This document shows positions 1 to 7,308 of a stretch of 14,458 nucleotides of DNA, one piece after another. The notes below the pieces were generated by a model that saw only the letters and a program-made list of their open reading frames with translations, did not search any database and was not told the DNA's origin. Made by a program: the position numbers and the translations under genes. Every line of letters begins with the position of its first letter. Within the stretch, counting starts at the first letter, position 1. The DNA is from Psychrobacter sp. (GTDB lineage Bacteria > Pseudomonadota > Gammaproteobacteria > Pseudomonadales > Moraxellaceae), in assembly GCA_029264635.1 (NCBI GenBank), contig JARIAA010000088.1, forward strand, positions 1 through 14,458. Direction: 5' to 3'.

Positions 1-66
1 AAAAAAGCCAAATCCTATGCTAACGCAGGGTAACCCTCCCAAACCTAAGACACCTAATAAATAGAA

Positions 67-751
67 TTAAGCTGCGTGATTGAGTTTCTGTATTGGCGTA
101 AAGCCGCCATTGCCCATATTCGGGCTCAATATAACTGATTATGCTGCCTTGTTCTATCGCCCATTCTTTTAGGGCGTTACTGATGTACTCATGACCGTTA
201 TCGCATCTTACTTGAACAGGTTTACCTCGACATTCAATCAGCTGATTTAAACTGCGTATGACTCTCCCCGCAGGTAGTGAGAAGTCAACCTCGACCGTTA
301 AGGCTTGACGGTTGTAGTCATCAATCACATTAAACAGTCTAAAGCTGCGACCGTCATTTAAGCCGTCATGCATAAAGTCCATGCTCCAGCTTTGGTTTAT
401 TTTATCTGGTACAGCTAAGGGTAGCGGTTTAGCGCGTTTAATGCGACGGCGAGGCTTAATTCTAAGGTTGAGCTCAAGCTCATAGTAGATGCGATACACC
501 CGCTTATGATTGTCTGGTAGCCCCATCAAGTTACGCAGGCTTAAACAGCATAAACCAAAGCCCCAGTTCTTATTCTCATCAGTCAGTTTGATGAGTAAGT
601 CTGCGATCTGCTGGTTCTCATCCGTGGTCATTGACTTATGATAATAGCAGGTCACGCTGATGTTAAAGATCAGGCAAGCACGACGTATGCTAATACCCTG
701 CTCTTTAATATAGTGACAAGCCATTTGCCTGCGCCTAAGTGGCGCTACCAC
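67..751 (-). pseudogene. IS3-family transposase orfB, internally deleted
   Basis: The frame opens with GTG at 751 and reads VAPLRRRQMACHYIKEQG, a typical orfB start, then enters an rve-type DDE integrase domain. The first catalytic Asp lies in SMDFMHD and the second in CDNGHEY. Just after YIEPE (about position 121) the frame jumps. Another minus-strand frame, 67-120, carries the usual orfB C-terminus, NMGNGGFTPIQKLNHAA, then a TAA stop. A piece of roughly 60 codons, including the region of the third catalytic residue (Glu), has therefore been lost with a frameshift. The joint looks like deletion at a short CCG-type microhomology. In its current frame the protein ends in unrelated residues at position 20. 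No active transposase is expected. Confidence 0.85.
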
Positions 752-996
752 TTTTTTGACATGGCATCCTGTAATATGTCGGATTTAAGACATTCATCAG
801 CGTACATCTTCTTTAAACGAGCATTTTCAACTTCAAGCTCTTTGAGACGAGTGATAAGCGCAGCATCCATGCCGCCATACTTTGAGCGCCAGTTATAAAA
901 AGTACTTTGGCCGACGCTCACGGCACAGCTCGGTGATGGGAACGCCTTGTTCGGCTTGTTTGAGGATGAAATCAGCGGTTTGAGAGAAATTATTCA
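745..996 (-). pseudogene. IS3-family orfA (HTH protein), frameshifted
   Basis: From ATG at 996 the minus strand reads MNNFSQTADFILKQAEQGVP then ITELCRE, the standard start of an IS3 orfA helix-turn-helix protein, but it meets a stop soon after. The remainder continues in another frame as VGQSTFYNWRSKYGGMDAAL and then a leucine-zipper-like segment (LKELEVENARLKKMYADECL), ending MSKKW and a TAG at 745-747. The break lies near 912-920, where several bases of the expected KHG segment seem to be missing. The 3' end overlaps orfB, the usual arrangement for making the orfAB fusion transposase by frameshifting. Confidence 0.8.
751..757 (-). other. A AAA AAG programmed -1 frameshift site of the IS
   Basis: On the minus strand the end of orfA reads TCA AAA AAG TGG TAG. 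The heptamer A AAA AAG is the classical IS3-family slippery sequence. Slipping back one base moves ribosomes from orfA into the orfB frame, which continues through GTG GTA GCG just downstream. The site is intact although both reading frames are broken. Confidence 0.75.
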
Positions 997-1010
997 TTAT
1001 TAGGAGAGTC

Positions 1011-1054
1011 GTCTTAATATATTGCTAACGCCGTATAAAATATAATATTAGCAA
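1011..1054 (+). promoter_or_regulatory. Candidate promoter of the hydrolase gene at the IS edge
   Basis: A perfect TATAAT lies at 1041-1046. It is bracketed by a 7-bp inverted repeat, TTGCTAA (1022-1028) and TTAGCAA (1048-1054), that could be an operator. Upstream, CTTAAT (1013-1018), five bases, then GCTAAC (1024-1029) sits exactly 11 nt before the -10, the geometry of the strong boxes elsewhere in the window. The second half-site is poor, and the first lies in what seems to be the IS end, so I treat it as a possible degenerate or accidental box. The leader to the ATG would be about 115 nt. Confidence 0.35.
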
Positions 1055-1097
1055 CCTTTTTCGATTCTGGTATTTTACTGAGATGATGTTAGTAATA

Positions 1098-1125
1098 TTA
1101 GGGTTTTAGAGTATTTCTACCCTAA
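1098..1125 (+). other. Inverted repeat in the hydrolase leader
   Basis: TTAGGGT (1098-1104) and ACCCTAA (1119-1125) form a perfect 7-bp inverted repeat with a 14-nt spacer, about 45 nt before the hydrolase ATG. It lies downstream of the likely -10, so it could act as an RNA hairpin in the leader or as a repressor site. No U-tract follows, so it is not a terminator. Confidence 0.4.
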
Positions 1126-1167
1126 AAGAGAACACCCAACGCCCACGTTTACTAAATGAGGTAATCT

Positions 1168-2502
1168 ATGAAAATATTACCGTTACCGCCGCTAAACGCA
1201 CCATTAACAAAAGTAATAGAAATAGTAGAAACTGCAGCATTTAAGCATGCCAATGAACGACATTTATTGCATTACTTTCTTAAAGGATTGGGTGAGCTAC
1301 CAACGATAGTTCTTGAGCAACTTAACCGCTCTCTAAAAGCTCCTACCGCTCAGCAATATCCTCACGCTGATGCACATATGAGACTCATTCTCGGCTTAAA
1401 CCATAAGCTTAAGCCACCGATACAAATTGCAGATTTAGTACCGCTACGGCAAAAATTTGCTACTGAGATGGTCGCTATTCAATCTCCAAGCGTATGGCAG
1501 CAAACAAACGATGGTAATAACGTTAAAAGTAAAAATGATCATCAAAACTTCAATGCAGTCAGCTGGCAAGATAGAGTGATTGCCAATGCTGATGGTGGTG
1601 AGATGATTGTTCGCTGTTATCAAGCAGAATCTAGTACCGTTCAAAACCTTAAGAAAAACTATCATAACCATGAGCAAATAGTCATACTGTTTTTTCATGG
1701 CGGCGGCTTCTGTCTCGGCAATCTCGATACCGATCATGAATTTTGTCATGCCATTTGTGCGCAAACGGGCTGGTCGATTGTCAGTGTCGACTATCGGCTA
1801 GCGCCAGAACACCCTGCTCCTACCGCTATTAGAGACTGCCTTGAGGCTTATAGCTGGCTGACTCAGCAGGCGCATACTCTTGGCGCGTTATCCTCTCGTA
1901 TCATATTATCGGGTGATAGCTCAGGCGGCGGCCTTGCCGCATTGGTCGCGCAGCAGGTCAGCAATGCTACTATCAAACGATCCTTTGATAATCAGAAATA
2001 TAGTCATACGCTTGATGACTTTACCATTGATATTTTTGAGCAACTGCAAGATCTACCGCGTCCATTAGCCCAGTTACTCTTATACCCAGTCACAGATATT
2101 GGAGAAAACTATCCAAGCTGGAAGTTGTATGGTCAAGGCTTAATACTGGATTATAACGACATCAAAGTGTTCCATGCGGCTTATTTGCAAGACAGCTCCT
2201 TAACTCAGCCGCACGCGCTCCTTTCACCCATAGATGGTGATAATAGCCAAGTGTGTCCAAGCTATATTGTTGCGGCTGAATTAGATATTTTACTGGACGA
2301 AGCCCTAGTTTATGCGAAGCAGCTCCAAGATGACGATATCAATGTGCAGACTCATACGGTACTTGGCGCACCGCATGGCTTTATAGATTTAATGAGCGTG
2401 CATCAGGGTATTGGGCGTGAAACATATAATATCATCGACAAGTTTGCTATCTTTGTACGTCATATAATTAATACAGAAACAAAGGTCATGATATCAAAAT
2501 AA
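1168..2502 (+). CDS. Alpha/beta hydrolase, hormone-sensitive-lipase (family IV) esterase
   Basis: A 444-residue predicted carboxylesterase or lipase. The oxyanion-hole motif HGGG is at 177-180 and the nucleophile motif GDSSGG has Ser251. The likely acid is Asp373 (ELDILLDEA), and the base is His403 in HGFIDL. YRLAPEHPAP (209-218) is also a family IV hallmark. The family is usually near 310 residues. This protein has an extra N-terminal region of about 125 residues and an insertion at about 268-296 after the nucleophile helix, both seen in some long lipases of cold-adapted Moraxellaceae (from memory). No signal peptide is visible. GAGG at 1158-1161, 6 nt before the ATG, supports the start. It lies between an IS remnant and the dedA promoter and is probably transcribed alone. 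The substrate is unknown; a role in the envelope cluster is not shown. Confidence 0.88.
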   Translation: MKILPLPPLNAPLTKVIEIVETAAFKHANERHLLHYFLKGLGELPTIVLEQLNRSLKAPTAQQYPHADAHMRLILGLNHKLKPPIQIADLVPLRQKFATEMVAIQSPSVWQQTNDGNNVKSKNDHQNFNAVSWQDRVIANADGGEMIVRCYQAESSTVQNLKKNYHNHEQIVILFFHGGGFCLGNLDTDHEFCHAICAQTGWSIVSVDYRLAPEHPAPTAIRDCLEAYSWLTQQAHTLGALSSRIILSGDSSGGGLAALVAQQVSNATIKRSFDNQKYSHTLDDFTIDIFEQLQDLPRPLAQLLLYPVTDIGENYPSWKLYGQGLILDYNDIKVFHAAYLQDSSLTQPHALLSPIDGDNSQVCPSYIVAAELDILLDEALVYAKQLQDDDINVQTHTVLGAPHGFIDLMSVHQGIGRETYNIIDKFAIFVRHIINTETKVMISK

Positions 2503-2576
2503 TGATATAAGAGTGATTATTCTATTTTTTATTACATGTTATTCAATAACCACTTAATGATTCTTATGCTGCTCAT

Positions 2577-2610
2577 CTTAACCTTTCTTTAACATCCATT
2601 TTGCTAATCT
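2577..2610 (+). promoter_or_regulatory. Direct-repeat box and -10 upstream of dedA
   Basis: CTTAAC (2577-2582), five bases, TTTAAC (2588-2593), an 11-nt spacer, then TAATCT (2605-2610) as -10. The layout is identical to four other promoters here and fits activation by an OmpR-family regulator binding in place of the -35. The likely leader is short, about 30 nt. Confidence 0.7.
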
Positions 2611-2644
2611 TGTGGCATCCAATAAGTTTTGATGAGATAAAGCT

Positions 2645-3274
2645 ATGAGTCAAATGAGCGCGTGGATATTAGCCATTATGGCGAAGTTTGGCTATTTCGG
2701 TATTGTATTTGCCATGTTTGCCGAAAATGTCTTCCCTCCTATACCTTCAGAAGTCATCATGCCAGCCGCTGGATTTGCAGTAGCCAAAGGTGATTTTAGT
2801 TTAATATTAGTCATACTCGCCGGTACGATGGGCTGCGTAATTGGCGCATTGCCTTTATACTATTTAGGTAGCCTATTTGATGAAAAACGCTTAGTAGCAT
2901 TTACTAATAAATATGGTAAATACCTTTTTGTTAAGTCTGATGATGTCTTAGCGTCAAGTCGCTGGTTCGATAAACACGGTAAAAAAGCCATATTTTTTGG
3001 ACGTATGGTGCCTGGTATTCGCTCGCTCATCTCGATTCCAGCTGGCATGAATAAAATGCCGATCTTAGCTTTTATGACATTAACGGCATTAGGCTCTAGT
3101 ATATGGATAACGGTGCTAACGCTTGCAGGTTACCACTTTGGTAATAACTATGAGATTATAGAAACGATGCTTGCACCCTACTCTAAGATTTTTCTAGTCC
3201 TTGCCATGGTCATTATCATAGGCTGGTTTGTCAAACGTCGTATTTCTAACCTTAGTAATAGTGATACTGTTTAA
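2645..3274 (+). CDS. DedA-family membrane protein
   Basis: A 209-residue polytopic inner-membrane protein. It carries the DedA signature ENVFPPIPSE (27-36), with acidic residues at both ends, and GRMVPGIRSLISIPAG (119-134), with Arg120 and Arg126. Both fall in re-entrant or membrane-embedded segments in this family. About four further hydrophobic segments span 15-45, 52-75, 138-162 and 178-198. Members of this superfamily include polyprenyl-phosphate and phospholipid translocases, and loss of DedA proteins causes polymyxin and envelope-stress sensitivity in several bacteria. Which lipid this copy moves cannot be read from sequence. It has its own box-type promoter, and its linkage to eptA suggests a supporting role in lipid A or carrier-lipid handling. 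A GATGAG stretch before the ATG is a plausible ribosome site. Confidence 0.9.
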   Translation: MSQMSAWILAIMAKFGYFGIVFAMFAENVFPPIPSEVIMPAAGFAVAKGDFSLILVILAGTMGCVIGALPLYYLGSLFDEKRLVAFTNKYGKYLFVKSDDVLASSRWFDKHGKKAIFFGRMVPGIRSLISIPAGMNKMPILAFMTLTALGSSIWITVLTLAGYHFGNNYEIIETMLAPYSKIFLVLAMVIIIGWFVKRRISNLSNSDTV

Positions 3275-3346
3275 CGCTACAACGTGTTATTTGAACCTAC
3301 GCTGCTAAAAAATCTTAATTTAAAAACACTTCCTATATTCAATCCT

Positions 3347-3380
3347 CTTAACGTCTTCTTAACAGGCAGCTTGCTATCGT
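3347..3380 (+). promoter_or_regulatory. Direct-repeat box and -10 upstream of eptA and the two-component genes
   Basis: CTTAAC (3347-3352), GTCTT, CTTAAC (3358-3363), an 11-nt spacer, then TATCGT (3375-3380). Both half-sites are perfect matches to the local consensus; the -10 is weak, as expected for an activator-dependent promoter. It probably drives eptA and, by read-through, the response regulator 44 nt after the eptA stop, which would give positive autoregulation. Confidence 0.72.
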
Positions 3381-3397
3381 AAGGAATCGCATTCCTT
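3381..3397 (+). other. Perfect inverted repeat at the eptA transcription start
   Basis: AAGGAAT, CGC, ATTCCTT: a 7-bp perfect inverted repeat that begins directly after the -10 hexamer and should cover the transcription start. It may be a binding site for a second dimeric regulator or a hairpin at the mRNA 5' end. None of the other box promoters has it. Confidence 0.45.
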
Positions 3398-3421
3398 ATC
3401 ATTCTGTTGAGAAACCTCTTT

Positions 3422-5110
3422 ATGTTACCCTCTCAAACACTTAGCGCAGACAATACTACTCACGGCAATAAGGCCGATACAGGAAAAAGCTATTTAGGCA
3501 AGATTTTCGATCGCAGGATTAATCTTAGCTTGCTGATTATTATTGTTGGGTTTTATTTGGTCGCTACGGCAAACTTCGGCTTTTTTGCGCAAGTGTTAAG
3601 CATATATCCTTTTAACACAAACATTGGCTTTATAACTTCTATAACAGGCTTATTGTTTGGCTTGATGTGGCTACTCTTTCAGTTATTATGTTATCGAGCC
3701 ATTGCAAAACCAGTCCTGATTGCTCTGGTTATGATAGCTGCCGTATGTGGCTACTTTACTGACGCTTATGGGACTATATTTGATACTAATATGCTGATCA
3801 ATAGCATGCAAACCGACCAAGCAGAAGCCATGGGGCTGATGTCGCTAAGTTTCTTTATTCGGATGTTTCTGCTGGGTATTATACCTGCGGTTATTATTGC
3901 CAAATTGAATATCAAACGAGTGCCTTTACGTCGCGCGATACTGCAAAAGGCTGTCACTTTGATAGCCGCTATTGCCTTAGTCGCAGCCTGCCTACTTCCC
4001 TTTGGCGATCAATACGCTACTTTTTTTCGTCAACATAAAATGGTACGCAGTTATGCCAATCCCATTACCCCTATTTATTCAGTGATCAAGCTTGGGATGG
4101 ATTATACTGATGAATTGCGTCGTCCTGATACGATGATATTGCATGCAACCGATGCCAAACCTCTCGCCGCCATCAGTAGTTCAACAAAACCAAAACTCAT
4201 GGTATTCGTCGTTGGGGAAACGGTGCGCGCAGATCATATTGGCCTGAACGGTTATAAGCGTGATACAACGCCACTACTAGCACGCCAGCCTAACATTTAT
4301 AGCTTTAAAAACGCAACTTCTTGTGGCACTTCTACCGCCTACTCAGTGCCTTGTATGTTTAGCTATGCTAATCGTTCAGACTATAATCCTGATGCAGCAG
4401 ACTATAATGAAAACGTACTTGATACACTCAACAAACAAGGCGTGAATGTTATTTGGCGCGACAATAATTCTAGCTCCAAAGGCGTCGCTGATCGAGTCAC
4501 CTTTGAGGACTATAAGACACCAGAGACCAATCCTGATTGCGATGAGGAGTGTCGCGATATTGGTATGCTAGACGGTTTTGATGAGCTTGTGAAAAAAGGC
4601 ACTCCTGCCAAAGATACGCTTATCTTATTACATCAGATGGGTAATCATGGGCCTGCTTACTTTAAGCGTTATCCCAAAACATTTGAGGAATATGAGCCCG
4701 TATGCATGACCAATTAGCTATCCAAGTGCGATGATCAGTCCGTCATCAATGGCTATGACAATGCCATTCGCTATACCGATTATTTCTTAAATAACGTTAT
4801 CGATACGCTAAAAACTTATGAGTCCGATTATGATGTGGTAATGGTCTATGTTAGCGATCATGGCGAGAGTCTTGGTGAAAATAATATCTATTTGCACGGC
4901 CTGCCTTACGCTGTAGCGCCCACTGCGCAAAAGCAGGTGCCCGTTATTGTTTGGTCACCTACTAACAACAGTATTGATAAAGATAGCCTGATCAGTATGG
5001 TTGATAAGCCCGTATCACATGATTTCATTACCCCAACGTTACTCAACTTCTTCGAAATTACAACTGATGAAGTGGCAGTTGAACCAACCTTTTTTAAATC
5101 TACTCGTTAA
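3422..5110 (+). pseudogene. eptA: Lipid A phosphoethanolamine transferase, EptA/MCR-like, split by an amber codon
   Basis: The enzyme moves phosphoethanolamine from phosphatidylethanolamine to lipid A in the inner membrane. Five N-terminal membrane segments (about 33-192) precede a periplasmic alkaline-phosphatase-like domain. From the ATG at 3422, conserved residues are Glu266 (GETVRADH), nucleophile Thr305 in SCGTSTAYSVPCMFS, and His409 (NHGPAYFKRY). TAG at 4715-4717 (codon 432) interrupts the frame after EPVCMTN. The same frame then runs 130 more codons, LSKCDDQSVINGYDNAIRYT onward, including Asp479-His480 in SDHGES and His492, to the stop at 5108-5110. Total length would be 562 codons, normal for the family. 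The truncated product lacks metal ligands and should be inactive. The match to MCR-1, remembered rather than searched, is strong (CGTSTAYSVPCMF, MGNHGPAYFKRY, YVSDHGESLGEN). A TTG at 3407 is an alternative start; GAGA at 3409-3412 favours the ATG. Confidence 0.9.
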
Positions 5111-5154
5111 ACTTGTTGACCTAAATCTTGTTAGCCTTTACGTAAGAGATCTCT

Positions 5155-5841
5155 ATGTACAAGATACTCATCATTGAAGACAATCCCGATATCGTCGCCA
5201 ATATCTATGCGTTTTTTGAGCCCAAAGGCTTTGAGCTCGATAACGCTCATAACGGCATTAGTGGCTTAACGCTCGCCTCAAACAATCGTTATGATGTCAT
5301 CTTACTAGATGTGATGTTGCCTGGCATGGATGGCACTAAACTATGTAAGGTGCTACGAGGGGAATTGCATAATACAACACCCGTGCTCATGCTGACGGCG
5401 CGCGATACGATTTTAGACAAAGTCGCAGGTTTTGATAGTGGTGCTGACGATTATCTGGTCAAGCCCTTCTCGCTGGTAGAATTAGAATCACGGATCAAAG
5501 CTTTGATTCGTCGGCATCAAAACGATCACTTTCAGCATAATATCACCGTTGGCAAACTGTCTTTGAATATCGATAAGCACACGATCACACGCGAGGGTAA
5601 ATCACTTAAGCTCACGCCAACAGGATTTAAGATATTAAATACTTTGATGAGCGCCGCACCGCGAGTTGTCAGTAAACATGAGCTTGAGGAAAAAGTATGG
5701 GGCGAGGATATTCCGAGCAGTGACGCGCTGCGTACCCATATGCATAGTGTACGCGCCCAAGTTGATAAACCGTTTATTGAGCCGATGATCATGACCATAG
5801 CAGGCGTTGGCTATCAGATTATTGACCCTGATAACGCTTAA
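5155..5841 (+). CDS. OmpR-family response regulator, ColR-like
   Basis: A 228-residue two-domain regulator. The receiver domain (2-118) has the acidic pocket Glu8-Asp9, phosphoacceptor Asp52 in ILLDVMLPGMDG, Thr81 and Lys103 (KPF). The winged-helix DNA-binding domain (about 130-224) contains LKLTPTGFKILNTLM, the recognition region ALRTHMHSVRAQVDKPF and a closing GVGYQI wing. The VDKPF and SDALRTHMH segments are closer, from memory, to ColR of Pseudomonas than to enterobacterial PmrA, although the gene order eptA-regulator-kinase matches pmrCAB of Acinetobacter. It starts 44 nt after the eptA stop, with AAGAGA ahead of the ATG, and no separate box is visible, so it is probably co-transcribed. 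OmpR-type dimers bind direct repeats with 10-11 bp periodicity, so it is the prime candidate to read the five CTTAAC-N5-CTTAAC boxes. Confidence 0.92.
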   Translation: MYKILIIEDNPDIVANIYAFFEPKGFELDNAHNGISGLTLASNNRYDVILLDVMLPGMDGTKLCKVLRGELHNTTPVLMLTARDTILDKVAGFDSGADDYLVKPFSLVELESRIKALIRRHQNDHFQHNITVGKLSLNIDKHTITREGKSLKLTPTGFKILNTLMSAAPRVVSKHELEEKVWGEDIPSSDALRTHMHSVRAQVDKPFIEPMIMTIAGVGYQIIDPDNA

Positions 5842-5917
5842 GCTTTGCTAACCCTTTATAACATATTGCTAGCTCATTCAAACGACTTTATAGGGTAAAT
5901 CCAAATAAGCCATTATC

Positions 5918-7279
5918 ATGATAACTCTTGCCTCTTTTAATTTATCCTCTATCGTTAATAAGTTTCGGCTATCCTACTTTGTGTTTGCGATTTTATTGTG
6001 CGCAACTTTCGTTAGCATCTTTATGTATGCTGAAACCCGCATGGAGCAAGAACTGGTCAAAGCTCGCCTGCTCCAACAATTAGAGCTGAGTCAAGAAAAG
6101 TATGGTGAGCAGCCTATTTATAATGCCGATCCAGGTATTAAAATTTATCGCTATGATAGCGCGCCTGAGCGCTTAAAATCTATGGCAACTAAAACGGTGC
6201 AAGAAACGTCTGTCACTGCACATACAAAAATAGGTACCATTAATACTAATCTACATTTTTTCGCCTACACGCAGGGCGGACAAGAGTATATTTTGACCTA
6301 CTTAGAAGACTCAGAGCTGGTGATGGCAAGTTATCCTGTTTTAGCTATCTTTGAGCAGTTAGAAGATATCTTTGCCAATGCTTTAAGAGTCGCTGTGATT
6401 TTAAGCTTACTGATTGCCATAGTCTTTTCTCAATTGTCCTCTCGGCAGATTACCAAGCCGATATTGGATCTAAAAGAAGCGGTAGAGACCGATCATCAAA
6501 ATTTAACCGAGTTAACGAATCTACCATCGGAAGTAGGCGTATTAGCCCGTGCTATTGATGAGAAAAATAAAAATCTAGAACAGTACTTAAAGCGTGAGCA
6601 GCTGTTTACAGGCGATGTCAGCCATGAACTGCGTACCCCTTTAACCATCATTATGGGCGCATCCGAGGTGTTAGCGTCACAATTAGCGCATGACAGTCAC
6701 TTAAGCGAATTTACCAACCGTATCAGCACGACCGCCAAAGAAACTTCTGAAATTATCAGCGCCTTATTACTACTCTCTCGTGCTCCTGAAACACTGGATG
6801 CCCCGCCAACCTCTATTAATGATATGGCTATCAATGAGACGAAGCGCTTAAACTATCTGCTCAAATATAAACCCGTCACTTGCACGGTAGTCGCTGCACA
6901 AGAGTATGTTGCAAACGTGCGCCCTGAACTACTAAAAATGGCACTAGGCAACCTCATTAAAAATGCCTTTCAATATACGGATGAGGGCGAAGTTGTCATA
7001 ACTATAGATAGTGACAAAATAGTTGTTACCGATACGGGGCTTGGCATTTCTGAGAGTATGATGCCACTGCTGTACGAGCGCTTTGAGCGTTTGGAGACTC
7101 GTAATACAGACGATCAAACAGATAGCAAATTAACTTTGAATAAGCCTGTTAGTAATCAGGTCGAAGGCTCGGGCTTAGGACTTAGTATCGTGCAGCGTAT
7201 TATGACGCATATGGATTGGGAATTAACCCATCAAGCGAATAAGACTGGTGGTAGCACCTTTAGTATTTATTATCGTTAA
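5918..7279 (+). CDS. Sensor histidine kinase, ColS-like, partner of the adjacent regulator
   Basis: A 453-residue membrane sensor kinase. Transmembrane segments at about 18-37 and 153-173 bracket a periplasmic sensor of about 115 residues, followed by a HAMP-like linker. The H-box is VSHELRTPL with His236, the N-box is NLIKNA (345-350), and the G-boxes are DTGLGI (372-377) and GSGLGL (417-422), so the catalytic core is complete. The periplasmic part has two ExxE pairs, Glu130/Glu133 and Glu146/Glu149, and His102 and His113. ColS of Pseudomonas uses an ExxE motif to sense excess zinc and iron, so metal sensing is a fair inference. It lies 76 nt after the regulator and ends 29 nt before the convergent mprF end. 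No strong ribosome site is seen before the ATG. Confidence 0.9.
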   Translation: MITLASFNLSSIVNKFRLSYFVFAILLCATFVSIFMYAETRMEQELVKARLLQQLELSQEKYGEQPIYNADPGIKIYRYDSAPERLKSMATKTVQETSVTAHTKIGTINTNLHFFAYTQGGQEYILTYLEDSELVMASYPVLAIFEQLEDIFANALRVAVILSLLIAIVFSQLSSRQITKPILDLKEAVETDHQNLTELTNLPSEVGVLARAIDEKNKNLEQYLKREQLFTGDVSHELRTPLTIIMGASEVLASQLAHDSHLSEFTNRISTTAKETSEIISALLLLSRAPETLDAPPTSINDMAINETKRLNYLLKYKPVTCTVVAAQEYVANVRPELLKMALGNLIKNAFQYTDEGEVVITIDSDKIVVTDTGLGISESMMPLLYERFERLETRNTDDQTDSKLTLNKPVSNQVEGSGLGLSIVQRIMTHMDWELTHQANKTGGSTFSIYYR

Positions 7280-7308
7280 GTCTATTAATACAACCCTACT
7301 TACCAGTA

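Larger units (their letters stand above)
27..1022 (-). mobile_element. Decayed IS3-family insertion sequence (approximate ends)
   Basis: Two overlapping minus-strand frames, an orfA-type helix-turn-helix protein and an orfB-type DDE integrase, identify an IS3-family element. Both frames are damaged: orfA has a frameshift near 912-920 and orfB has an out-of-frame internal deletion near 118-124. The element should therefore be immobile. The exact ends are uncertain. Both ends contain TAAGAC followed by CCTAATAA when read inward (from about 47 on the plus strand and from about 1016 on the minus strand), which suggests remnants of the terminal inverted repeats. A 9-bp direct repeat, TGCTAACGC, flanks the stretch at 18-26 and 1023-1031. 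That is longer than the usual 3-5 bp IS3 target duplication, and the same 9-mer occurs by chance inside dedA, so it is only weak support for the boundaries. Comparison to the IS407-like subgroup is from memory. Confidence 0.8.

Noticed and set aside
18..1031. TGCTAACGC direct repeats (18-26 and 1023-1031) as an IS target duplication
   Set aside because: Nine bases is too long for IS3-family duplications and the same 9-mer occurs inside dedA near 3113; kept only as weak boundary support.
2400..2480. Placeholder finding listed at this interval
   Set aside because: The interval was mis-entered for the MprF insertion; the valid entry is at 7549-7656, and nothing unusual is claimed for 2400-2480.
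2498..2530. AATAAT / ATTATT hairpin followed by a T-rich run after the hydrolase
   Set aside because: The stem is only six A-T pairs and would be too unstable for a convincing rho-independent terminator.
2553..2568. CTTAAT-N4-CTTATG upstream of the dedA box
   Set aside because: The half-site spacing is one base short and no -10 lies 11 nt downstream; the perfect-geometry box at 2577-2593 explains the promoter.
5836..5855. CTTAAG-N5-CTAACC just after the response regulator
   Set aside because: The second half-site is poor and no -10 is at the required distance, so it is not counted as a box for the kinase gene.
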